Shown here in pieces: positions 19,101-27,686 of a stretch of 64,000 nt of DNA. Origin of the DNA: Aulosira sp. FACHB-615 (GTDB lineage: Bacteria; Cyanobacteriota; Cyanobacteriia; Cyanobacteriales; Nostocaceae). The stretch covers positions 62,001-126,000 of the forward strand of contig NZ_JACJSE010000017.1 of assembly GCF_014698045.1 (NCBI RefSeq). Direction: 5' to 3'. The position numbers were made by a program, and so were the translations under genes. The notes beneath the pieces were generated by a model. That model made no database searches. It was given only the letters and a program-made list of their open reading frames with translations, and was not told where the DNA came from. Positions within the stretch are counted from its first letter, which is position 1. Each line of letters opens with the position of its first letter.

Positions 19101-21529
19101 CTTTCACCCTGTTTGGGCCTTTCATCCATCATCGCCGACAAGCACTATCAAAAACCCGACTTATCCTCAAAGAAGGTTATGTGGCGGGGATAGAAACTGG
19201 TGATTTTTTCTACGCTGGCTACATCATACTAGGTTATGCTGCTACCGTATTGTTCACTGGTGTAGAACTAAATGCTATAGCTGCTGAATTACCTGCTTAT
19301 AATGCTGGTCTGTTTCAGGTAAAACAAGATTCGGCGCGGACTTATTTGGCGATGGTACAGCAAACAGTAGAGCAATTGCGAGAACCTGTCAGCCAACCTG
19401 ATTGCTTGATTGGCACTTTCTACGATGAAACAGCAATGTTTCCCAAGCACAAACAAGATCAGGATCTCGCTGCATTTGCCTGTGCTTACACCTATAAACT
19501 GCTACTTGCCTATTATTTTGGCAATTATCACGCTGCTATCGACTATATTACCCAAGGTCAGTCCTGTTTAATGGCATTGTCAGGATTAATTGTTGTTCCC
19601 CTCTTCCATTTCTATGCAGCCCTCACCCATCTCACAGTTATTTCCACAGCAGTCGAGGAAATACTCGCCGAAGTTGAAAGCCATCAAACTTTTCTGCACC
19701 AGTGGGCGGAAAATGCCCCCATGAATCATTTACACAAATGGCATTTAATAGAAGCAGAAAAATGTCGAGTTTGTGGTGATAAATTAGCCGCCATAGAAAA
19801 TTATCAACAAGCCATTAGCCTTGCTAAAACTAACCAATTCCTCAATGAAGAAGCCTTAGCCAACGAATTGGCTGCCAAATTCTATCTTGATTGGGGCCAA
19901 GAAAAAATCGCCCAAACATACATGATGGAGGCTTATTACTGTTATTCCCGTTGGGGTGCAAAAGCCAAAGTCGTTGATTTAGAACGCCGCTATCCCCAAT
20001 TACTGCTATCAATTCTGCACAAACAACAACCGACTTTCAAACCAACAGAAACCATCCTTTCTATCTCTTCTCACACAATCCAAAGTTCCTCCCTGAACAA
20101 TACTAGCCTCTCACAAGCCCTTGATTTAGCAACTATTGTCAAAGCCTTTCAATCGCTTTCGAGTGAAATTGAGTTAGAGAAATTACTCTCAACTTTACTG
20201 AAAGTAATCCTGGAAAATGCCGGAGCTGATAAATGTGCATTACTCATACCAAAAGGTGATTGTTGGGCAATTGAGGCATTATCTCAACTGCAACAACCTG
20301 AGATAATTTTACAATCTCTGCCTTGTGAGGAAATAGTACCTGTTAGCTTAATTAATCGAGTTAAAAATACTCTGGTCTTGGCTGTTGTGGAAAATGCCAT
20401 AGTCGAGCCAACTTTACTGACTGATCCTTATATTCAGCACCATTCACCCAAGAGTATTTTCTGTGCGCCAATTGTCAACCAAGGCAAATTGATTGGCATT
20501 TTGTACTTAGAAAATAATTTAACACTGGGAGCATTTACGAGCGAACGCGTTGAACTACTCAACTTACTCTGCACTCAAGCTGCAATTTCTCTAGAGAATG
20601 CCAAACTTTATCATCAATTAGAGAATTATTCTCACACTCTCGAACAAAAAGTAGCAGAACGCACCCAGGAATTAACAGCCAAAGCCACTCAGTTAGAATC
20701 AACACTCAATCAACTTTACTCGACCCAAGCCCAACTAATTCAAGCTGAAAAAATGTCCAGTTTGGGACAGCTAGTGGCGGGAATTGCCCATGAAATTAAT
20801 AATCCGATTAATTTCATCTATGGCAACTTAGCAGCAGCCAATGAATATGTTACATCCTTAATTGAGTTAAATCATTTATATCAGTCATTTTATCCGCAAA
20901 CATTGCCAGAAATTGACCAGAAAATTGCCGAAATCGACCTAGAATTTATCTTAAATGATTTACCCAATCTCCTATCTTCCATGAAGGTGGGTTCAGAACG
21001 CATCCGTCAAATTGTACTGTCACTGCGAAACTTTTCCCGCCTAGATGAATCAGAAATCAAAGAAGTAGACATTCACTCTGGTCTGGAAAGTACATTGTTA
21101 ATTTTGCAGCATCGACTTCAGAGTAATAGTCAACATCCAGAAATTATAGTCATCAAACAATATGGAGTATTACCTTTAGTTAATTGTTATGCTTCGGCAC
21201 TCAATCAAGTTTTTATGAATATCATCAACAATGCCATCGATGCTTTAGAAACATCAGATAAAAATTGCCACCCGACTATCAAAATTCAGACAGAGTTAAC
21301 TGAAGATAAAACTATAATTATTCGCATTGCGGATAACGGTCTAGGAATGAATAATTCGGAGCAAAATCAGATATTTAATCCCTTTTTCACGACAAAACCA
21401 GTAGGTAGTGGTACTGGCTTAGGACTGTCAACTAGCTATTCGATTGTTGTAGAAAAACATGGGGGTAAGTTAAGCTGTATTTCCGCACCAGGAGAGGGCG
21501 CAGAATTCATCATTGAAATCCCTGTGTAA
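16121..21529 (+). CDS. Giant hybrid kinase 2: Ser/Thr kinase - AAA ATPase - GAF - His kinase (no PAS)
   Basis: 1802 aa from the ATG at 16121, chosen because it aligns with the starts of kinases 1 and 3 (M-x-SNLV); an ATG at 16103 would add six residues. The first 550 residues are nearly the same as kinases 1 and 3, again with HKDIKPSN and DFS in place of DFG, and Walker A GFSGIGKT. GAF is at about 1335-1490. Instead of PAS there is a coiled coil (TLEQKVAERTQELTAKATQL) leading to the His kinase with H1557 in IAHEINNP, MNIINNAIDAL and GTGLGLS. This kinase core belongs to a different subtype (HEINNPINFIYGNL) from kinases 1 and 3 (HEMNNPLGFIAASL), so the output half has been swapped while the sensor/ATPase half was kept. 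Confidence 0.92.
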   Translation: MMSNLVSIPGYNLAEELYNGSRTLVYRAVREIDSVPVVIKLLKNPYPSFSELLLFRNQYTIGKNLNSPLIIQTYSLEAINNGYMLVMEDFGGISLKDYFSKNQSVTSVEEFLVIAIALCNTLDLLYQERIIHKDIKPSNILINTQTKQVKLIDFSIASLLPRETQTLVNPNVLEGTLAYISPEQTGRMNRGIDYRTDFYSLGVTFYELLTGELPFQSQDAMELVHSHIAKTAPFIHAINPDIPSVISEIVKKLMAKNAEDRYQSALGLKFDLEKCLNQLKETGEIKSLELGQRDVCDRFIIPDKLYGRETEVNTLLEAFERVSQGATEMMLVAGFSGIGKTAVVNEVHKPIVRQRGYFIKGKYDQFQRNIPFSAFVQAFRDLMGQLLSESDVKLQTWKTKLLEDIGENGQILIDVIPELERIIGIQPPAPELSGIAAENRFNSLLQNFVQVFTNQEHPLVIFLDDLQWADSASLKLLQLLMQDTKYLLLLGAYRDNEVSPNHPFILAVNELEKADAVVNKIILQALSEINLNQLVTDTLNCESLLAQPLTTLIYQKTQGNPFFATQFLKALNNEALITFDLESRHWQCNIAQVKSLAITDNVVEFMSLQLQKFPQQTQNILKFAACIGAQFDLQTLAIISEQVPETTAADLWKALQAGLIIPNTEIYKFFVQSEDISADYAAANPVYRFLHDRVQQAAYCLIPDDQKQVTHLKIGQLLLQNSTEIEQEEKLFDIVGHLNQGQALINQPQEREALAELNLKAGNKARNSTAYTAAREYFQIGIELLEINCWQNQYELALNLYVAATEASYLNGDFEGMEQLAALVLQQAQTILDKVKIYEIQIAALTASSQILAAIAVGRQALTQLGVELPSQIDETQIGKALAAVNQQLQGREIAALIDLPLMSEPQTQAAMQILSMLFLPVLIGMPDLMPILGATMVSLSLEFGNTPASIPGYAIHGMVMCAFFGEVEIGYEFGKLGLSLLEKLNAQRMKCITFTLFGPFIHHRRQALSKTRLILKEGYVAGIETGDFFYAGYIILGYAATVLFTGVELNAIAAELPAYNAGLFQVKQDSARTYLAMVQQTVEQLREPVSQPDCLIGTFYDETAMFPKHKQDQDLAAFACAYTYKLLLAYYFGNYHAAIDYITQGQSCLMALSGLIVVPLFHFYAALTHLTVISTAVEEILAEVESHQTFLHQWAENAPMNHLHKWHLIEAEKCRVCGDKLAAIENYQQAISLAKTNQFLNEEALANELAAKFYLDWGQEKIAQTYMMEAYYCYSRWGAKAKVVDLERRYPQLLLSILHKQQPTFKPTETILSISSHTIQSSSLNNTSLSQALDLATIVKAFQSLSSEIELEKLLSTLLKVILENAGADKCALLIPKGDCWAIEALSQLQQPEIILQSLPCEEIVPVSLINRVKNTLVLAVVENAIVEPTLLTDPYIQHHSPKSIFCAPIVNQGKLIGILYLENNLTLGAFTSERVELLNLLCTQAAISLENAKLYHQLENYSHTLEQKVAERTQELTAKATQLESTLNQLYSTQAQLIQAEKMSSLGQLVAGIAHEINNPINFIYGNLAAANEYVTSLIELNHLYQSFYPQTLPEIDQKIAEIDLEFILNDLPNLLSSMKVGSERIRQIVLSLRNFSRLDESEIKEVDIHSGLESTLLILQHRLQSNSQHPEIIVIKQYGVLPLVNCYASALNQVFMNIINNAIDALETSDKNCHPTIKIQTELTEDKTIIIRIADNGLGMNNSEQNQIFNPFFTTKPVGSGTGLGLSTSYSIVVEKHGGKLSCISAPGEGAEFIIEIPV

Positions 21530-21550
21530 ATAAATTGTACCTCTCACTTA

Positions 21551-21581
21551 CAGATAAACTTATCTATCTGGGAATACTAGA
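21551..21581 (+). promoter_or_regulatory. Conserved inverted repeat upstream of giant kinase 3
   Basis: CAGATAAACTTATCTATCTG then GGAATACTAGA, with perfect CAGATA/TATCTG arms, 27 bp before the start. It lies in the 79-bp gap after kinase 2. Confidence 0.65.
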
Positions 21582-21608
21582 TCCAGAAATCATCAGGATC
21601 AGCGCAAT

Positions 21609-24600
21609 ATGTTAAGCAACCTTGTTAGTATTCCCGGATATCGCATTAGTGAAGAACTCTACAATGGTTCGAGAACGCTGGTTTATCGCGCTGTCAGAGA
21701 AAGCGATTCACTACCAGTAGTCATCAAACTGCTGAAAAATCCTTATCCCAGTTTTAGCGAACTATTATTATTTCGCAACCAATACACCATAGGGAAAAAT
21801 CTCAACTCACCCCTAATTATCCAAACCTATAGCCTGGAAGCAATAAATAATGGCTATATGTTAGTTATGGAAGATTTTGGCGGAATTTCTCTCAAGGATT
21901 ATTTTACTAAACATCAGGGTGTTACATCTTTAGAGGAGTTTTTAGTTATAGCGATCGCACTCTGTAACACCTTAGACTTACTCTACCAAGAGCGGATTAT
22001 TCATAAAGATATCAAACCTAGCAATATCTTAATTAACCCCCAAACTAAACAAGTTAAATTAATCGACTTTAGCATTGCATCTTTACTACCAAGAGAAACC
22101 CAAACCTTAGTTAACCCGAATGTTTTAGAAGGAACACTTGCTTATATCTCTCCTGAACAAACCGGGAGAATGAACCGGGGTATTGATTATCGCACAGATT
22201 TTTATTCTTTGGGTGTGACTTTCTTTGAATTACTCACAGATGAGTTACCATTCTTATCAAATGATCCAATGGAATTGGTACATGCTCATCTTGCGAGAAT
22301 TCCGCCATTATTACACGAAATTAAGCCAGATATCCCCTCAGTTATCTCAGAAATCGTCAATAAATTAATGGCGAAAAATGCCGAAGATAGATATCAAAGT
22401 GCGTTGGGGTTGAAACTTGATTTAGAAAAATGTCTACATCAGCTAAAAGAAACTGGTGAAATTCAAAGCTTTGAAATTGCGACTAGGGATTTGTGCGATC
22501 GCTTCATCATCCCCGATAAACTCTATGGAAGAGATACAGAAGTTCAAACCCTACTAGAAGCCTTTGAGAGAGTCAGCCAAGGTGTAACAGAAATGATGCT
22601 GGTAGCTGGGTTTTCTGGAATTGGTAAAACAGCAGTTGTTAACGAAGTGCATAAACCAATTGTTAGACAACGCGGCTACTTTATTAAAGGTAAATATGAC
22701 CAATTTAATCGCAATATTCCCTTGAGTGCATTTGTGCAAGCTTTCCGCGATTTAATGGGGCAATTATTGACCGAAAGCGATGTACAAATAGAACAATGGA
22801 AACATAAAATATTAGATGTTGTCGGTGAAAATGGACAAGTAATTATTGAAGTCATTCCCGAATTAGAAAACATTATTGGTCAACAACCACCAGCTACAGA
22901 ACTTTCAGGAACAGCAGCACAAAATCGCTTTAATTTATTATTTCAAAAATTCACCCAAGTCTTTACAACTAAAGAACATCCTTTAGTGATGTTTCTCGAT
23001 GATCTACAATGGGCTGATTCGGCATCACTAAAATTAATGCAGCTATTAATGACTGACACAGGTCATCTTTTGATTATTGGTGCATATCGTGATAACGAAG
23101 TCCATCCCGGACATCCATTATTATTGACATTGAGTGAAATTCAAAAAACATCAGCTATTTTTAATAAAATTACTTTAGCGCCCTTGAGTAAAAAACAAGT
23201 AAATTACCTTGTCGCTGACACACTAAAATGTTCAGAATATATCGCAGGTAATCTTTCAGGATTAATATTTCAAAAAACTCAAGGCAATCCGTTTTTTGCT
23301 ACCCAGTTTATTAAAGCATTATATCAGGAAAATATCATTTATTTTGATTTTGAATTGGGCTGTTGGCAATGTGATATTTCCCAAGTGACAATGCAAGCAG
23401 TTACAGATGATGTTGTGGCTTTTATGAGTTTGCAATTGCGGAAACTGCCCTCATCAACTCAATCCGTATTGCAGTTAGCAGCTTGTATTGGCAATTCTTT
23501 TGATTTAGCAACTTTAGCGATTGTTTCCGAACAATCGGAAATTGAAGCAGCAGCCTGTTTATGGAAAGCATTACAAGAAGGGTTGATTGTACCAATTGGT
23601 GATGTTTATAAATTTTATGTTGGGCAAGAAACTCTACTACCTCCTTCAGCAAATCAACAGAATGTTGCCTACAAATTTCTACATGATCGCATTCAACAAG
23701 CTGCTTATTCCCTAATTCCTGATGAGCAAAAACAGAAAACTCACTATCAAATTGGTCAACTGCTACGGCAACAGATTCATCCAGATGCAAGAGTTGAACG
23801 CATTTTTGAAATCGTCAATCAATTAAATTATGGAACTTCTTTAATTAGCGAACAAACACAACGAATAGAACTAGCACAACTGAACCTCATTGCCTGTCGC
23901 AAAGCCAAAAATTCTACCGCTTATAAAGCAGCCCGTGAATATGCCACAGTGGGATTATCTTTTTTGGGAGAACAGACTTGGCAACAGCAATATGAAATGA
24001 GTCTCACCTTCCATGAAATAGCGGCGGAGGTAGCAATGTTATGTGGTGACTTTGAGGTAATGGAAGAATTGATTGATACTGTCATCCACCAGACACATTC
24101 TTTGCTAGAGCAAGTTAGTGTTTACTGTTTGAGAATTCAAGCCAAAATTTCCCAGCATCAACTTATTGAAGCACTGGCAATTGGGATTGAGCTTCTACAA
24201 AAGTTGGGCATAACAATCAACGAATCATCTACACCAGAAGATATTCAACAGTCAATTCAAGAAATTAATAATCTGATTGGAGATAGGAAAATCAAAGATT
24301 TCATTCATCTCCCCAGGATGATAGATGATAAAATTATTGCTATTTTCCAGATTACCAGTAGCATTATTTCAGCAGCTTACATCTGTGGATCTCCCTTGTT
24401 CCCATTATTGACTGCCCTCTCAGTTAAATTATCCCTGACCTATGGAAACATATCTGATTCACCCAAATACTATGCTGTCTATGGCATTGTTATCTGTAAT
24501 CTTTTACAAGATATAGATTTGGCGACAGAATTTGGCCAGTTAGCATTGGATATGGTCTTAAAATTTGATGCCAAAGTGACTAAACCTGAAGTGTTAATGT

Positions 24601-27398
24601 TGCAGGGAGGGTTTATTCTCCACCGCAAATCTCACATCAGAGAAACGTTACCACTCTTGAGCGAGAGCTATACAACTGCTCTAGAAGTAGGAAACCTGCA
24701 ATTTCTTGGAAATGCTGGACATTGTTTCTGCCTGAATGCTTTTTGGTGCGGTCAGCCCCTTACCACTGTAGAACAGGATACACAAAATTACTATAAGGGT
24801 TTGATGCAATCTAACCAATTAACAACTGCCAATTACTGCCGCATCTATTGGCAATCTGTGTTAAATTTACTTGGCTTTGCAAATTACCCTACCATTTTAT
24901 CTGGTTCAGCACTGCAAGAGACAGAATTTCAGCCACTGCTGCGATCTGCAAATGACCTGTTTGGGTTGTATTACTTCTATTTGTATAAGCTAATGCTTTG
25001 CTTTTTGTTTGGGGAATTTGAGCAAGCTAACAACTATACCCTGGAGTGCAGGAACTATTTAATGGCGGCTGGAGGAACAGTCGGTACACCTGTATTTTAT
25101 TTTTATGATTCTTTGATTGCCATAGCAGAGTTAAGTCAACTCTCAGATGAGGTATCAACAGTATTAGAACGGGTGGAAAAAAATCAAACTCAATTACAGC
25201 TATGGGCGCACTATGCACCCATGAATCACCAGCATAAATTTGATTTGGTGGAGGCAGAAAAATGTCGTGTTTTAGGACAAAAAGCCGAAGCAGGTGAACT
25301 GTACGATCGCGCTATTTCCGGTGCTAAAGCCAATGGCTATATCCAAGAAGAAGCTTTAGCCAACGAATTAGCCGCCAAATTTTACCTTGGTTGGGGGAAA
25401 GAGAAAATCGCCGCAGGTTATATGCAGGAGGCATATTATTGTTATGCCCGTTGGGGATCAAAAGCCAAAGTTGCCGACTTAGAACAAGGCTATCCCCAAT
25501 TACTCGCACCCATATTACAGCAAAGCCGTTCTGTTGTTTCCACTAACGAAACAATCTTTCCCTTGGGAACTGTGACATCTACCAGTGCAGCTACATCTAA
25601 TAGCACCAGTATCTCAGATACTTTAGATTTAACAGCAATTCTCAAAGCATCTCAAACTATCTCCGGTGAAATCGAACTAGACAAACTACTTGCATCGTTG
25701 CTTACCATCGTGATTGAAAATGCCGGGGCTGATAAATGTGTGTTAATGCTCTTGCAGGACAATCATTTACTAATTCAAGGTTCAATTACTCAGGGTTCTG
25801 AGCCAATTTTGTTGCAAAGTCTTGCCATTGCAGACAGCCCGGATATTCCCCACAAACTCATTTACAAAGTCAAGCATAGTCAACAAACTGTAGTATTGTT
25901 GGATGCAACCGCAGATATGACTTTCGCCAATGACCCCTATATTATCCGTCAACAACCCAAGAGTATCTTGTGTAGTCCGATTTTACATCAAGGTAAGTTG
26001 CTGGGTATTTTATATCTAGAAAATAATTTAGTGACGGGGGCGTTTAAGAGCGATCGCATCGAACTACTCAACCTACTTTGCGCCCAAGCTGCCATTTCCC
26101 TAGAAAATGCCCGACTTTATCAACGTTCTCAGGAATACAGCCAACAACTAGAGCGATCGCTTCATGAGTTAAAAACTACTCAATCCCGCTTCCATAATCT
26201 AGTAGATAACGTTCCTGGGGTGGTGTATCAGTTCCTCATGGCTCCCGATGGTTCGGTATCAATGCCTTATATGAGTAATGACTGTTATGATCTCTATGAA
26301 ATCACCGCCGAACAGGCGATCTCTAATGTGCAGATCCTCTTGGATATGGTGCATCCTCTGGATGCCGAATCTCAGCATCAGTCTATTGCAGATTCGGTTA
26401 AAACCTTAACTCCTTGGCGTTGGGAGGGGCGAATTATTACCCCCTCTGGAATTATGAAGTGGATTCACGGTGAAGCGCGACTAGAAAAACTTGTGGATGG
26501 TACGTTAGTGTGGGATGGATTGTTACTGGATATTAGCGAACGTAAACAAGCTGAACTGGCCTTACAACAAGCCCAATTACAAATCGTCCAAAGTGAGAAA
26601 ATGTCAGCTTTGGGTAACTTAGTCGCTGGTGTCGCTCACGAAATGAATAATCCTTTGGGCTTTATTGCTGCCAGTCTCAAGCAAGCTAAACCCAGCTTTG
26701 CTGATATTATTGAACATTTGAACATCTATCAAGAGACTTTCCCGGATAAAAGTGCAGAAATCCTCGACCACGAGTCAGAAATTGATTTGGAATATACCTT
26801 AGAAGACCTGCCAAAAATACTCGATTCTATGACAATAGCTTGTGATAGATTAAAAAACATTAGCACATCTCTACGTACTTTCTCCCGTGCTGATCGAGAT
26901 TACAAAGTGCCATTTAATCTTCACGAAGGTATTGATAGTACAATCTTAATCCTCAAGCATCGTCTCAAAGCTAACGAACAACGTCCAGCAATTGAAGTAA
27001 TAACTAATTATGGTGATTTACCCCAAGTTGAATGTTTCCCTGGGCAATTAAATCAGGTATTCATGAATATATTAGCTAATGCCATTGATGCTTTAGAAGA
27101 TTCCAACCACGGACGTAATTTTGAGGAAATTCAGGTTGACCCTAACTCCATTACAATTACCACATCAATAGCAGATAAATTTGTGAATATCTCCATTGCT
27201 GATAATGGTAAAGGCATGAGTGAAGAGATTAAACGAAAAATATTTGACCATTTATTTACTACTAAAGCAGTGGGAAAAGGTACAGGTTTAGGATTAGCTA
27301 TAGCCAAACAAATTGTTGAACAAACTCACGGTGGAAAGTTGTATTGTCAATCTATCCTCGGTGAAGGTACTGAATTTATCATCCATTTGCCGTTGTAA
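21609..27398 (+). CDS. Giant hybrid kinase 3: Ser/Thr kinase - AAA ATPase - GAF - PAS - His kinase
   Basis: 1929 aa. The kinase domain again has HKDIKPSN and DFS. Walker A GFSGIGKT and Walker B VMFLDDLQW follow. The central helical region (about 700-1280) is the most divergent of the three copies (YAVYGIVICNLLQDIDLA and later), which suggests a different bound signal or partner. GAF (about 1340-1495) is very close to kinase 1. A PAS of the PAS_3 kind (PWRWEGRIITPSG, then WDGLLLDISERK) sits at about 1530-1650. The His kinase is nearly identical to kinase 1 (H1677, VAHEMNNPLGF), and its last 100 bases match the fourth-copy remnant. The gene ends the array; the next gene is an unrelated membrane kinase. 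Confidence 0.92.
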   Translation: MLSNLVSIPGYRISEELYNGSRTLVYRAVRESDSLPVVIKLLKNPYPSFSELLLFRNQYTIGKNLNSPLIIQTYSLEAINNGYMLVMEDFGGISLKDYFTKHQGVTSLEEFLVIAIALCNTLDLLYQERIIHKDIKPSNILINPQTKQVKLIDFSIASLLPRETQTLVNPNVLEGTLAYISPEQTGRMNRGIDYRTDFYSLGVTFFELLTDELPFLSNDPMELVHAHLARIPPLLHEIKPDIPSVISEIVNKLMAKNAEDRYQSALGLKLDLEKCLHQLKETGEIQSFEIATRDLCDRFIIPDKLYGRDTEVQTLLEAFERVSQGVTEMMLVAGFSGIGKTAVVNEVHKPIVRQRGYFIKGKYDQFNRNIPLSAFVQAFRDLMGQLLTESDVQIEQWKHKILDVVGENGQVIIEVIPELENIIGQQPPATELSGTAAQNRFNLLFQKFTQVFTTKEHPLVMFLDDLQWADSASLKLMQLLMTDTGHLLIIGAYRDNEVHPGHPLLLTLSEIQKTSAIFNKITLAPLSKKQVNYLVADTLKCSEYIAGNLSGLIFQKTQGNPFFATQFIKALYQENIIYFDFELGCWQCDISQVTMQAVTDDVVAFMSLQLRKLPSSTQSVLQLAACIGNSFDLATLAIVSEQSEIEAAACLWKALQEGLIVPIGDVYKFYVGQETLLPPSANQQNVAYKFLHDRIQQAAYSLIPDEQKQKTHYQIGQLLRQQIHPDARVERIFEIVNQLNYGTSLISEQTQRIELAQLNLIACRKAKNSTAYKAAREYATVGLSFLGEQTWQQQYEMSLTFHEIAAEVAMLCGDFEVMEELIDTVIHQTHSLLEQVSVYCLRIQAKISQHQLIEALAIGIELLQKLGITINESSTPEDIQQSIQEINNLIGDRKIKDFIHLPRMIDDKIIAIFQITSSIISAAYICGSPLFPLLTALSVKLSLTYGNISDSPKYYAVYGIVICNLLQDIDLATEFGQLALDMVLKFDAKVTKPEVLMLQGGFILHRKSHIRETLPLLSESYTTALEVGNLQFLGNAGHCFCLNAFWCGQPLTTVEQDTQNYYKGLMQSNQLTTANYCRIYWQSVLNLLGFANYPTILSGSALQETEFQPLLRSANDLFGLYYFYLYKLMLCFLFGEFEQANNYTLECRNYLMAAGGTVGTPVFYFYDSLIAIAELSQLSDEVSTVLERVEKNQTQLQLWAHYAPMNHQHKFDLVEAEKCRVLGQKAEAGELYDRAISGAKANGYIQEEALANELAAKFYLGWGKEKIAAGYMQEAYYCYARWGSKAKVADLEQGYPQLLAPILQQSRSVVSTNETIFPLGTVTSTSAATSNSTSISDTLDLTAILKASQTISGEIELDKLLASLLTIVIENAGADKCVLMLLQDNHLLIQGSITQGSEPILLQSLAIADSPDIPHKLIYKVKHSQQTVVLLDATADMTFANDPYIIRQQPKSILCSPILHQGKLLGILYLENNLVTGAFKSDRIELLNLLCAQAAISLENARLYQRSQEYSQQLERSLHELKTTQSRFHNLVDNVPGVVYQFLMAPDGSVSMPYMSNDCYDLYEITAEQAISNVQILLDMVHPLDAESQHQSIADSVKTLTPWRWEGRIITPSGIMKWIHGEARLEKLVDGTLVWDGLLLDISERKQAELALQQAQLQIVQSEKMSALGNLVAGVAHEMNNPLGFIAASLKQAKPSFADIIEHLNIYQETFPDKSAEILDHESEIDLEYTLEDLPKILDSMTIACDRLKNISTSLRTFSRADRDYKVPFNLHEGIDSTILILKHRLKANEQRPAIEVITNYGDLPQVECFPGQLNQVFMNILANAIDALEDSNHGRNFEEIQVDPNSITITTSIADKFVNISIADNGKGMSEEIKRKIFDHLFTTKAVGKGTGLGLAIAKQIVEQTHGGKLYCQSILGEGTEFIIHLPL

Positions 27399-27686
27399 AA
27401 TCAACAGAACTGCAAGCGGTGTTAGCGTAGCGGTAGCGACGTAGGAGCGTCAGCATTGCGTTGGGTGGGTTCTTCAACTTGTAGCACTGTCGCGTCATGG
27501 AGAAATGAGAGTTTGAAAGGTGTTTTGCGTAAGACCTGTAAAAATGGGTATAAGGATGTGAGGGTTTGAGGGCTTTTTTCGTGGCACCTCTATACCCCTT
27601 AGTCTTTCCAAAACCCTTGATTGTTCGTCTCCAGAGTTATTCCTCATCAACAAACTTTCAGGAACCCTGCTTATATTCACTACGCT

